Shown piece by piece: positions 1 to 8,103 of a stretch of DNA of 29,483 nucleotides. The translations under genes and the position numbers were made by a program. Numbering within the stretch: the stretch's first letter is position 1; every line of letters begins with the position of its first letter. This DNA is from an uncultured Eubacterium sp. (lineage in GTDB: Bacteria; Bacillota; Clostridia; Lachnospirales; Lachnospiraceae). The notes under the pieces are model-generated. The model searched no databases. It was not told the origin of the DNA and was given only the letters and a program-made list of their open reading frames with translations. The DNA lies in NCBI GenBank assembly GCA_900550135.1, contig URQO01000021.1, positions 1-29,483 of the forward strand. The letters are read 5' to 3'.

Positions 1-1
1 A

Positions 2-445
2 AGCTCGCACGTTATCACATTGCCAGCCAAGATGTACGCTCAATCTCTGCCAGACTACAAGCTGTCTTAAAAGGTAAGCGTGATTTTTGCTTATTCCGCT
101 GTGGCTGTCTGTGTACTGTTTTACATATTCGATAGATAAGGCAACGTCGCTTATCTGGTCGGCACTCATGCGTGAGCTTGCGTCAGCTCTGGTCTTGTAA
201 CCGTTCTTAAAGTCTGTGTTGATGTCGATACAGTAAGCGTCCTCGCCCTCAACGGTCAAATGTCCCTCATTAAAGGTAGAACCAATCGAACCGTCATTCA
301 TTACTTTTTCAACGATACCGACACGCTCTTTTGACTCCGTCCAGTATTGCTTACTTTCTGCATGAACGGGTGTAGTCGGTAAAGCAGTAACGACAGTTGC
401 AAGAGCTAAGAAGCCCGTACACAATCGTTTCAATGTCTTTTTCAT
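2..445 (-). CDS. Secreted thioester-domain surface adhesin / pilin-like protein, N-terminal part (3' end off the window)
   Basis: An open frame of 148 codons runs off the left edge. The start is ATG at 443-445 with GAAAGGAGC 9 bases upstream (455-463). Residues 1-29 form a Sec signal peptide: KK start, hydrophobic LALATVVTAL core, likely cleavage after PVHA. The mature part matches the thioester domain of Gram-positive adhesins. It has the YCIDI segment with Cys72 and, at 127-133, RQLVVWQ, where Gln128 fits the [TA]QxxxW-type glutamine that forms an internal Cys-Gln thioester. The following SVHLGWQCDN is typical of SpaA/Cna-B-type proteins carried on Firmicute ICEs, from memory of the family. 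Such proteins bind host surfaces covalently and are normally sortase-anchored, but repeats and sorting signal would lie beyond the window. Confidence 0.8.
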   Translation of the reverse strand, partial: MKKTLKRLCTGFLALATVVTALPTTPVHAESKQYWTESKERVGIVEKVMNDGSIGSTFNEGHLTVEGEDAYCIDINTDFKNGYKTRADASSRMSADQISDVALSIEYVKQYTDSHSGISKNHAYLLRQLVVWQRLSVHLGWQCDNVRA

Positions 446-474
446 AAATCTAATGCTCCTTTCATTTTGGGTAT

Positions 475-503
475 AAAAATAGACGCTCATTTCTGAACGC
501 CTA
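475..503 (-). terminator. Second leader hairpin before the adhesin gene
   Basis: On the minus strand AGGCGTTC and GAGCGTCT pair through eight positions, two of them G-U, around an AGAAAT loop, followed by ATTTTTA. It lies between the hairpin at 506-535 and the adhesin ribosome binding site, so it would act as a terminator or attenuator in the leader. Confidence 0.5.
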
Positions 504-505
504 CA

Positions 506-535
506 TTAAAAAGGGATACTTTTTTAACAAGTACC
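506..535 (-). terminator. Terminator-like hairpin in the adhesin leader
   Basis: On the minus strand GGGGTACTT pairs with AAGTATCCC around a short AT-rich loop and is followed directly by a run of T. It can serve as an intrinsic terminator for read-through from rlmD or as an attenuator of the adhesin gene. Confidence 0.55.
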
Positions 536-687
536 CCTAAAGTTTAGTATTTAATTGTTTGTGTTCCCACACTCTATATCAACTACTACCGAAACATTGA
601 TATAGTTTTTTATCTCTTTATTTCTGATTTTATCGCCCTCGCTCGTAAAGACGATATGTTTGAAAAAGTGCCTAAAATTAAGGATTT

Positions 688-2106
688 CTACATAGTTCGT
701 CTTTGTAGCAACACACAAGTCTCTATATGCACCGTTTGACCAAACATGTCGCATGGTGTTGCTTCCTTTAACTTATACCCATGTTCTTCAAGCCACTTCA
801 AATCCCTTGCCAGCGTTGCGCTGTCGCAACTTACATAAACAATTCTTTCTGGATTCATTTTTACAATAGTATCAAGCAGAACCTGATCACAGCCTTTTCG
901 TGGTGGGTCAACTACAATTACATCAGGCTTACATTCAGGTTGATTTTTATGTTCCTCAAAATATTTAGGAACTACATCTTCTGCTGCTCCAACCAAAAAT
1001 TCCGTATTCTCAATTCCATTAATTTCAGCATTCTCTTTTGCATTTTTGATTGCTTCAGGAACAATTTCCACTCCAATCACTTTCTTTGCAGCCTTTGCAA
1101 GAAATAAAGAAATACTTCCGATACCGCAATACAAATCCCACACAGTTTCTTTTCCTGTAAGGTTTGCGTATTCCAGTGCCTTGTTGTAAAGCTTTTCTGT
1201 TTGAGTTGGATTTACCTGGAAAAAGGACAATGGTGAAATTCTAAATTTAACATCACCAATGTAGTCTTCAATATAGTCTTTTCCGTACAGGTTAATAATC
1301 TCTTTTCCTAATATAACGTTGCTTTTTTCTTTATTTACATTAAGACAAATACTTGTCATTCCATCAATTTGCAATAACTGTTCCACCAGTTCCTGTGAAT
1401 GTGGCAATTTGTTTCCATTAATAACAATGCATACCATTATCTCATTTGTAAAAGCACCAATTCTAATCAGAACATGTCTCACTAAACCTTTATGAGTTTT
1501 TTCATCATAAGATTTAATGTTATAAATATTCATAAAAGTTTTTACTATATGCATTATGGTGCCATTTACGTCACCATCTTTTTCAATACCAAGAAGGCAA
1601 TTGTCCATGCTAATAATGGAATGAGTTCTTCCTGCATAAAAACCACTGACAATGTTTCCCTCTCTGTCCAGACCTACCGGAAACTGTGCCTTATTTCTAT
1701 AATGAAAAGGTCCGTTTCCCTCATGTCCCTTTACAGCCAACTCTTCCATACCGATAATAGGCTTCATTTCAAAATCTTCTATGCCACCGATTCGTTTGAT
1801 ATTGTTGTAGACTTTTTTCTCTTTAAATTCCAACTGTTGCTTATAATTCATTGCCTGCAACTGGCAGCCTCCACAACGGTTTGCTTCAGGGCAAAGTGGC
1901 TCTACACGATATGGCGATGGCTTTACCACTTCAAGCAATTTAGCAAAAGCAAAATTCTTTTTTGCCTTCATGATTTTTACTTTTACCACGTCTCCAATCA
2001 CTGCATCTTTTACAAAAAGAGCATAGCCATCAACTTTGCCTATGCCCTCTCCTGTTGTACCCTGATCTATAATTTCAATTTCTAAAATATCATTCTTTTT
2101 AAACAT
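688..2106 (-). CDS. rlmD: 23S rRNA (uracil-C5)-methyltransferase RlmD/RumA (RlmCD) family
   Basis: S-adenosylmethionine-dependent methyltransferase that makes 5-methyluridine in 23S rRNA (U1939, and U747 in the Bacillus-type RlmCD). The 472 aa hold an N-terminal TRAM domain (about 1-60), a [4Fe-4S] cysteine set (Cys72, Cys78, Cys81, Cys170), and a Rossmann methyltransferase core. The core shows DLYCGIGS (324-331), DPPRKG (400-405), the nucleophile Cys427 in YVSCDS, and the C-terminal HIE signature with the expected general base Glu462. Length is normal. Only 16 bases separate it from yhaM upstream and its own Shine-Dalgarno is weak, so it is probably co-transcribed and coupled with yhaM. Its last codons appear to be supplied by an integrated element: the gene stays open but ends in an unusual QRRTM tail. 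Confidence 0.93.
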   Translation of the reverse strand: MFKKNDILEIEIIDQGTTGEGIGKVDGYALFVKDAVIGDVVKVKIMKAKKNFAFAKLLEVVKPSPYRVEPLCPEANRCGGCQLQAMNYKQQLEFKEKKVYNNIKRIGGIEDFEMKPIIGMEELAVKGHEGNGPFHYRNKAQFPVGLDREGNIVSGFYAGRTHSIISMDNCLLGIEKDGDVNGTIMHIVKTFMNIYNIKSYDEKTHKGLVRHVLIRIGAFTNEIMVCIVINGNKLPHSQELVEQLLQIDGMTSICLNVNKEKSNVILGKEIINLYGKDYIEDYIGDVKFRISPLSFFQVNPTQTEKLYNKALEYANLTGKETVWDLYCGIGSISLFLAKAAKKVIGVEIVPEAIKNAKENAEINGIENTEFLVGAAEDVVPKYFEEHKNQPECKPDVIVVDPPRKGCDQVLLDTIVKMNPERIVYVSCDSATLARDLKWLEEHGYKLKEATPCDMFGQTVHIETCVLLQRRTM

Positions 2107-2122
2107 AAACCAATCCCAATTT

Positions 2123-3073
2123 CTATTTGCTTGTACGTCTTACATTTGATTCAAGAAGTCTGTTGTATCCAAGCCACTGGTCTGAACCCACAGTTGTACT
2201 TCCTGTAAATATTTCTTTCATTGTTTCAATTTTGGCATCTGTATTATCTGCAAAATTCAGTGCCAAAGCCTCAATTAATGCAGGCTTCTTTGGTGAGCCA
2301 TATTCCAGCTCTCCGTGATGTGCCAAAATACAATGCTTTAACTCATTTGCCTGCTTTGTTGGAAAATCAGGAATAGTTGCAATAATCTTTGACAACATTT
2401 CCGAACCCATCACAATGTGGCCTAACAGCTGTCCTGCATCTGTGTAATCATTTGCAGGAAAATCAGACAACTCGTAGACTTTTCCAATATCATGACATAT
2501 AGCTGCTGTAATCAACAAATCTCTGTTAAGAATAGGATACTGAGTTGTATAAAAATCACACAACTTTGCAACTGATAAAGTATGCTCCAAAAGACCACCT
2601 ATAAATCCATGATGTACGCTTTTTGCAGCTGAATGTTTCTTAAATGCCTCTGTAAACTGCTGGTCATCTACAAACAGCTTTGTTAAAACCTGCTTATAGT
2701 ATGGGTTATTAACACTGGCTACCAATTTTAGCAATTCTGTCATCATTTCATCGATGTTTTTATCAGTACAAGGTAAATAATTTGATGAATCCACATCATC
2801 TGGATTTACCTTCCTTGCTCTTTTTATGCTGAGCTGTGTCTGACCATTAAACACGGTAATATCGCCGTTCACTTCCACATAATCAAGTGCCTCAAAATCA
2901 TCTATTCCCATTGAGCCGGGATCCCAGATTTTTGCATCCAGCTGTCCTGTTTTATCCTGTAAAATTACATTTTCGTATTCTTTTCCTGTTTTTGTAGTTG
3001 CTGATGTTTTTTGTTTACATAAATATACTTCCTGGATTCTTTCGCCTTCCCTTAATGTTTCTATGTACTTCAT
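2123..3073 (-). CDS. yhaM: 3'-5' exoribonuclease YhaM family (OB-fold plus HD domain)
   Basis: The 316-aa protein has an N-terminal OB-fold nucleic-acid-binding domain (about 10-95) and an HD-superfamily metal-dependent domain (about 150-300). Visible HD residues are HHGFIGGLLEHT, CHDIGK, the HIVMGSEM region, ILAHHGE and the final NFADNTDAK. This order is that of YhaM/Cbf1, a cytoplasmic exonuclease that trims RNA and single-stranded DNA ends. Length matches the family (about 315 aa). The start has a strong AGGAGG seven bases upstream of ATG. It leads the two-gene yhaM-rlmD run. In Firmicutes YhaM removes a few nucleotides from RNA 3' ends and supports degradosome function; that role is from family knowledge. 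Confidence 0.9.
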   Translation of the reverse strand: MKYIETLREGERIQEVYLCKQKTSATTKTGKEYENVILQDKTGQLDAKIWDPGSMGIDDFEALDYVEVNGDITVFNGQTQLSIKRARKVNPDDVDSSNYLPCTDKNIDEMMTELLKLVASVNNPYYKQVLTKLFVDDQQFTEAFKKHSAAKSVHHGFIGGLLEHTLSVAKLCDFYTTQYPILNRDLLITAAICHDIGKVYELSDFPANDYTDAGQLLGHIVMGSEMLSKIIATIPDFPTKQANELKHCILAHHGELEYGSPKKPALIEALALNFADNTDAKIETMKEIFTGSTTVGSDQWLGYNRLLESNVRRTSK

Positions 3074-3264
3074 TTTTTCCTCCTGAAACTAACCATATTT
3101 TTATTTTAAATTTCTTTGATTTCTTTTAAATTTCATCTGTAGAATCAATCCTGCTTCCACCACTATACCGGTGCACATAGGATATAACCTTTAGCACTGT
3201 AAAATAAATACAAATATTTTGCCTGTTAGAATTTACTTTTACGCATATTTAGGCTAAACTTTAT

Positions 3265-3270
3265 TATAAT
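3265..3270 (+). promoter_or_regulatory. Possible -10 box for mutS2
   Basis: A perfect TATAAT lies 74 bases upstream of mutS2, but no good -35 sits at 16-18 bases. The start would place the inverted repeat at 3278-3313 at the very 5' end of the transcript. Confidence 0.35.
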
Positions 3271-3277
3271 TGATAAC

Positions 3278-3313
3278 GTATTTAAATACAAGGAAAGCAC
3301 TTGTTTTAAATAC
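3278..3313 (+). repeat. Long inverted repeat in the mutS2 5' leader
   Basis: The left arm (3278-3292) and right arm (3300-3313) pair over 14 bases with a single bulged base around a 7-base loop (GAAAGCA). No T-run follows, so it is not a classical terminator. It fits a 5'-end mRNA-stabilising hairpin or an operator. Confidence 0.6.
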
Positions 3314-3343
3314 CAATTATTTTGTAAAAAATGGAGATTAGAA

Positions 3344-5710
3344 ATGAATAAAAAAGTGCTTAAAACACTAGAATTTAATAAAATCATAGATATGTTAATG
3401 GAAGAGGCTTACTCTGATCTTGGAAAAAATCTTTGCGAAAATCTTGTACCTTCCACAGATTTACACAAGATTCAGACAATGCAACAGAATACTTCAGATG
3501 CCCTGACACGTATATGGCAAAAAGGGTCTCTATCCTTTTCAGGATTAATAGACATCGGCCCATCGCTTAAACGTCTGGAAATTGGCAGCACCCTTGGCAT
3601 GGGTGAACTTTTAAATATCAGTTCCCTATTAAAGGTTGCAAACAGGGTCAAAGCATTTTCCAGAAATGACGATGACTCTACTGATAGTTTGGATGGTATG
3701 TTTGATGCTCTTATGCCTCTTACAAACCTTAACAAAGGAATCGAAAAATGTATTATTTCCCCTGAGGAAATGGCAGATGATGCCTCTTACAATCTAAAAA
3801 ATATCAGAAGACAGATAAAACTGACTAATGACCGTATTCACAGTCAGCTTAGTCACCTTGTAAATTCAACAAGTGGTAAAACCTACCTTCAGGATTCATT
3901 GATTACAATGAGAGACGGCAGATACTGCGTTCCTGTAAAGCAGGAGCATAGAAGCAGTGTTCCCGGTATTATTCACGACCAGTCATCTACAGGCTCTACT
4001 CTTTTTGTGGAACCGGCTGTTGTTGTGGAGTTAAACAACAAGTTGCGTGAACTTGCCATGAAAGAAGCTGACGAAATACAGATTATTCTGGCAAACCTTA
4101 GTGTAAGCTGTAGCGAATACTTAGAAGATTTATATACAGATTTGGATATATTACCAAAACTTGATTTTATTTTTGCAAAGGCTTCTCTTGCAAAGAAAAT
4201 GAAAGCAACTATGCCTGTATTTAATGACCAGAGATACATCAACATTAAGCAGGGACGACATCCTTTACTGGACAGCCATAAAGTTGTTCCAATTGATATC
4301 AACCTTGGAAAAGATTTTAACCTATTGATAGTAACCGGTCCAAACACTGGTGGTAAAACTGTTTCCCTTAAAACTGTTGGTCTTCTTTCATTAATGGGGC
4401 AAAGCGGACTTCATATTCCTGCTTTTGACGGTAGTAGCCTTGCCGTTTTTAAAGAAATTTTTGCAGACATTGGTGATGAGCAAAGTATTGAGCAAAGTCT
4501 TAGTACATTCTCTGCCCACATGGTCAATACGGTGAAAATATTAAAAGAAGCTGATCAGGATTCCCTTGTACTGTTTGATGAACTTGGTGCAGGAACTGAT
4601 CCTGTTGAAGGTGCGGCCCTTGGCATTTCCATTCTCAACTTTTTAAAGAATATGGGAACACGTACTATGGCTACAACTCATTACAGCGAGCTGAAGCTTT
4701 ACGCTCTTTCTACAAAAGGTGTGCAAAATGCCAGCTGTGAGTTTGACGTGGAGACACTAAGACCAACTTACAGACTTCTTATTGGTATTCCGGGTAAAAG
4801 TAATGCTTTTGCCATTTCAGGAAAGCTGGGATTACCTGAGTTTATTATAGAAGATGCAAAAAATCGAATTGATTCTGAAAACGAACAGTTTGAAGATGTT
4901 TTATCAGAACTGGAGCGTCAGAAAAAGCAGATTGAAAAAGACAAAGAAACAATCTCTGTATACAAATCCCAGATTGCTTCTTTGAAAAAAGATTACGAAC
5001 ATCGTACAAAAGACATAAATGACAAAAAAGACAAAATACTTGCAAAAGCCCGTGAAGAGGCTCTTGATATTTTAAAGGAAGCTAAAGAAACTGCTGATAA
5101 TGCTATTAAAAACATTAATAAATATGGCAAATCCGGCAATACTAAGGAGCTTGAAAAATCCCGTAGTGCAGTTGGTTCCAAAATCAAAAAGAACCAAAGT
5201 CACACAGGTATTAAATCAACAAAGCAGACCAAAACTTACAAGCCATCTGACTTTAAGCTTGGCACAGGGGTTAAGGTTCTTAGCATGAATTTAAACGGAA
5301 CTGTTGCTTCCCTTCCAAATGCTGCCGGCAATCTGACAGTAAAAATGGGAATTTTAAATTCTAAAGTTAATATTAGGGACTTAGAAATTCTTGATGAACC
5401 TGATATTAAGGCTCCGGGACTTACAAGAAACAGCAGTGGCAAAATTAAAATGAACAAATCCATGAATGTAAAAATGGAAATTAATTTAATAGGAAAAACT
5501 GTTGATGAAGCCCTTGGTGAACTTGAAAAATATCTGGATGATGCGTACATAGCGCATCTTCCACAGGTTTATGTTATTCATGGAAAAGGCACAGGTACTC
5601 TAAGAGCTGCTGTTCAAAATTACCTTAAGAAATGTTCATATGTAAAATCATATAGAAACGGTGAACACGGCGAAGGTGGTGCCGGTGCCACTGTTGTAGA
5701 GTTCAAATAA
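3344..5710 (+). CDS. mutS2: MutS2 family ATPase with C-terminal Smr domain
   Basis: A 788-aa MutS paralogue without mismatch-recognition domains. Order: MutS core/lever (about 1-290), ABC-type ATPase with Walker A GPNTGGKT (near 332), Walker B LVLFDELGAGTDP (near 408) and the TTHYSELK switch, a long charged coiled coil (about 510-620), a KOW-like beta segment, and a C-terminal Smr domain (about 710-788) with VIHGKGTG. Known roles of the family are suppression of recombination and, in Firmicutes, splitting collided ribosomes. The Smr motif usually LDLRG/LDLHG reads INLIG here, losing the conserved Asp and basic residue. The start is ATG with GGAG 10 bases upstream. It stands alone, divergent from yhaM. 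Confidence 0.94.
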   Translation: MNKKVLKTLEFNKIIDMLMEEAYSDLGKNLCENLVPSTDLHKIQTMQQNTSDALTRIWQKGSLSFSGLIDIGPSLKRLEIGSTLGMGELLNISSLLKVANRVKAFSRNDDDSTDSLDGMFDALMPLTNLNKGIEKCIISPEEMADDASYNLKNIRRQIKLTNDRIHSQLSHLVNSTSGKTYLQDSLITMRDGRYCVPVKQEHRSSVPGIIHDQSSTGSTLFVEPAVVVELNNKLRELAMKEADEIQIILANLSVSCSEYLEDLYTDLDILPKLDFIFAKASLAKKMKATMPVFNDQRYINIKQGRHPLLDSHKVVPIDINLGKDFNLLIVTGPNTGGKTVSLKTVGLLSLMGQSGLHIPAFDGSSLAVFKEIFADIGDEQSIEQSLSTFSAHMVNTVKILKEADQDSLVLFDELGAGTDPVEGAALGISILNFLKNMGTRTMATTHYSELKLYALSTKGVQNASCEFDVETLRPTYRLLIGIPGKSNAFAISGKLGLPEFIIEDAKNRIDSENEQFEDVLSELERQKKQIEKDKETISVYKSQIASLKKDYEHRTKDINDKKDKILAKAREEALDILKEAKETADNAIKNINKYGKSGNTKELEKSRSAVGSKIKKNQSHTGIKSTKQTKTYKPSDFKLGTGVKVLSMNLNGTVASLPNAAGNLTVKMGILNSKVNIRDLEILDEPDIKAPGLTRNSSGKIKMNKSMNVKMEINLIGKTVDEALGELEKYLDDAYIAHLPQVYVIHGKGTGTLRAAVQNYLKKCSYVKSYRNGEHGEGGAGATVVEFK

Positions 5711-5795
5711 TATTTTCATATATTAACAATTTTTTCTAATTTATTTAACATTGCACATTTATTATATAATTATATTTTTATGGGAGGACACAAAA

Positions 5796-6500
5796 ATGGC
5801 TAACAAACAGAAGATTTTAATTGTAGACGATGACGAAAACATTGCAAACCTTATATCATTGTATCTTACAAAGGAGTGTTTTGATACAATGACTGTTCAC
5901 GACGGACAAGCTGCCCTTACAGCATTTAAAGATTACAATCCAAATTTAGTTTTATTGGATATTATGCTTCCGGGCATTGACGGATATGAAGTATGCAGGG
6001 AAATCCGTAAGACTTCAAAAATTCCAATTATTATGCTTTCAGCAAAAACAGAAGTTTTTGATAAAGTTTTAGGACTTGAGCTTGGAGCTGATGATTATAT
6101 GATTAAACCTTTTGATTCAAAAGAACTTGTTGCAAGAGTTAAGGCAGTTCTTCGCAGATACACTGAACCGGTAGCTGCACCGGCTACATCTTCCGACAAG
6201 CGTGTTGAATACAAAGATCTTATTATAAATCTTTCAAACTATGAGGTTATTTATAAAGGAAAACCTGTTGAAATGACACCAAGAGAAATCGAACTTCTCT
6301 TTTTCCTTGCATCATCACCAAATCAGGTATTTACAAGAGAGCAGCTTCTTGATCATATCTGGGGTTATGAATATGCCGGTGATACAAGAACTGTAGACGT
6401 GCATATCAAACGTATCCGTGAAAAAATTGCAGATACAGATGAATGGTCTATTGGTACTGTTTGGAGTGTTGGTTACAGATTCGAGGTACATAACAAATAA
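5796..6500 (+). CDS. OmpR/PhoB-family response regulator
   Basis: Two-component response regulator of 234 aa. The receiver (about 5-120) has the acidic cluster DDDEN (11-15), phospho-acceptor Asp55 in LLDIMLP, the IIMLS Ser/Thr region and Lys in IKPFD. The winged helix (about 135-232) has TPREIELL, DHIWGYEY and TVDVHIKRIREKI, ending in WSVGYRFE. The start is the ATG at 5796 because GGGAGGA lies at 5782-5788; an in-frame ATG 45 bases upstream has no such site. Its stop overlaps the kinase start (TAATG), so the pair is translationally coupled. No stimulus or target can be read from the sequence. Confidence 0.93.
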   Translation: MANKQKILIVDDDENIANLISLYLTKECFDTMTVHDGQAALTAFKDYNPNLVLLDIMLPGIDGYEVCREIRKTSKIPIIMLSAKTEVFDKVLGLELGADDYMIKPFDSKELVARVKAVLRRYTEPVAAPATSSDKRVEYKDLIINLSNYEVIYKGKPVEMTPREIELLFFLASSPNQVFTREQLLDHIWGYEYAGDTRTVDVHIKRIREKIADTDEWSIGTVWSVGYRFEVHNK

Positions 6501-7927
6501 TGAGAAATTCAATTTTAACAAAGTTTTTTATAGGATATTTTTCATTTGCCGTACTTGGATTCGTGTTGATTACTTATTGGTCAACCAACCTTATTTACAA
6601 TCAGCTCCTTACAGACAAAATAGATGTACTTAACAATTATTCTGAAATTATTTCGGACAATATTGAAAACCTTAAGATTACATCTTTAAATGACATCACT
6701 GCACCGAAGGATTACTTTAGTGATTTTAACAAGGTCCTTGACTGTAATATTCTGGTGCTTGATACAAACAATACCATGATTTTCACAACAGATGATACAA
6801 AAAGCTTAAATGAAAATTCAAGCAATATTGTATTGAAGGATTTTAATCCAAATGATTACAAGAATTCATCCTATAAAATCAATAAATTTTATAATATGTA
6901 TAAGACAGACACTTTAAGTGTTGTTCATACTCTGCGTGTAAATGGCAAAACAATCGGATACGTTGTGGCACATGTTCCTACTTCTTATATTAAGAACAGC
7001 AGTTATGATATTACAAAGATTTTTTATATTACCTATTTTATTATCCTGGCGTTGTCATTGATTATTTTCTTTAACTTTATGTGGTTTATATATTTGCCTC
7101 TAAAGCAAATCAGACTGGCCGCCATGGAATATGCTCAGGGCAATTTTGAATATGAAGGCCTTAAAGTAAACAATGATGATGAAATCGGAGACGTGGCAAG
7201 TTCTCTTAAATACATGTCAAAGCAGTTAAACAACTCAAGAGAATATCAGAAAAATTTTATTTCCAATATTTCTCATGACTTTCGTTCTCCTTTGACTTCA
7301 ATAAAGGGATACCTTGAAGCCATGATGGATGGAACCATTCCTCCTAAGGACCATAACAAATATTTGTCAATTGTGTTGTCTGAAGCTAACAGACTGGAGA
7401 AACTGACCAGTGGTCTTAGGGATTTAAACAGTTGGAATACTACCGGTCCACAACTTTTATTTGAGGAATTTAGTATGGAAAATGTAGTCACTTCCACAGT
7501 TGAAACTTTCCAGGGCAGTTGCGAGAAAAAGCATATTGAACTGATTATTCAGTTTCCACAGAAACACCACAATGTGTATGCTGACAAAGGAAAGATTGAA
7601 CAGGTTTTATACAATCTTTTAGATAATGCAATCAAATTTAGCAACATAGGTTCAAAAATAATCATTAAAGTATACAACAAGGGTGAAAAGATTTACTGTT
7701 CTGTAAAGGATTTTGGTACTGGTATTCCAAGTGACAGCCTTGACAAAATATGGCAACGTTTTTACAAAACCGACTTGTCCCGTGGCCGTGACAAAACAGG
7801 CTCCGGTATCGGTCTTGCCATAGTTAAGGAAATTATGATGGCTCACAAAGAAAATATTGACGTTATCAGTACAGAGGGTGTTGGTACGGAATTTGTATTT
7901 TCACTAAAACGTGCCAAAAATAATTAA
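6500..7927 (+). CDS. Membrane sensor histidine kinase (HAMP, HisKA, HATPase)
   Basis: Partner kinase of the preceding regulator, 475 aa. It has a transmembrane helix near residues 9-30, an extracytoplasmic sensor domain of about 145 aa, a second helix (about 174-200), a HAMP linker, and HisKA with phospho-accepting His259 in SHDFRSP. The HATPase domain has an N-box (LLDNAIKFS), G1 (DFGTGIP), F-box and G2 (GSGIGLAIV). Length and order are those of PhoR/ResE-type kinases. The start overlaps the regulator stop by one base. The outer domain resembles single-Cache-like folds in size, but I cannot assign a ligand. Confidence 0.92.
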   Translation: MRNSILTKFFIGYFSFAVLGFVLITYWSTNLIYNQLLTDKIDVLNNYSEIISDNIENLKITSLNDITAPKDYFSDFNKVLDCNILVLDTNNTMIFTTDDTKSLNENSSNIVLKDFNPNDYKNSSYKINKFYNMYKTDTLSVVHTLRVNGKTIGYVVAHVPTSYIKNSSYDITKIFYITYFIILALSLIIFFNFMWFIYLPLKQIRLAAMEYAQGNFEYEGLKVNNDDEIGDVASSLKYMSKQLNNSREYQKNFISNISHDFRSPLTSIKGYLEAMMDGTIPPKDHNKYLSIVLSEANRLEKLTSGLRDLNSWNTTGPQLLFEEFSMENVVTSTVETFQGSCEKKHIELIIQFPQKHHNVYADKGKIEQVLYNLLDNAIKFSNIGSKIIIKVYNKGEKIYCSVKDFGTGIPSDSLDKIWQRFYKTDLSRGRDKTGSGIGLAIVKEIMMAHKENIDVISTEGVGTEFVFSLKRAKNN

Positions 7928-7989
7928 TTTGATATTCACAAATTTAATTTGCACTTTAAGAGTATATTCAGTAATTTCAATGTATAAAT

Positions 7990-8012
7990 ACATTATAAAT
8001 TTTATATAATGT
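7990..8012. repeat. Small inverted repeat after the kinase gene
   Basis: ACATTATA and TATAATGT face each other across 7 bases. It is AT-only apart from one pair, so it is weak as a terminator. Confidence 0.35.
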
Positions 8013-8022
8013 TTGAATATTA

Positions 8023-8098
8023 AAAAGTTCAGACGCTTAGTAAATGCAATATTCACAATTTATATTTTCGAATATTGTACTAATGCTTCTGAACTTTT
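8023..8098. terminator. Long imperfect palindrome between convergent genes (bidirectional terminator)
   Basis: Arms 8023-8054 and 8070-8098 pair from AAAAGTTCAGA / TCTGAACTTTT at the base to CAATATTC / GAATATTG at the top, interrupted by one mismatch, one bulge and a 4-base asymmetric loop. The A-run and T-run at the ends provide a U-tract in both directions. It lies between the convergent kinase and spo0A genes. Confidence 0.75.
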
Positions 8099-8103
8099 AT
8101 TAA

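Larger units (their letters stand above)
1..687. mobile_element. End of an integrative element abutting the 3' end of rlmD (partial)
   Basis: The stretch left of rlmD is visibly richer in G+C than the rest of the window. It carries a secreted thioester-domain adhesin of a type I associate with integrative and conjugative elements of gut Firmicutes. It ends exactly at the 3' end of rlmD, a gene whose 3' end is a known integration site for some ICEs. The last RlmD residues (QRRTM after HIETCVLL) look unlike the usual C-terminal ending, which fits an element-supplied tail. The true junction probably lies within about 688-730, but the partner attachment site and the recombinase are outside the window. 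The element's identity is therefore inferred. Confidence 0.6.

Noticed and set aside
551..754. 67-codon minus-strand frame crossing the end of rlmD
   Set aside because: It begins out of frame inside rlmD, has no ribosome binding site and spans the element junction.
1492..2085. 197-codon plus-strand frame antisense to rlmD
   Set aside because: Low-complexity Phe/Ile/Cys-rich translation, typical of the antisense of AT-rich genes, and no start signal.
5236..5550. 104-codon minus-strand frame inside mutS2
   Set aside because: Antisense shadow of the Smr region of a full-length gene.
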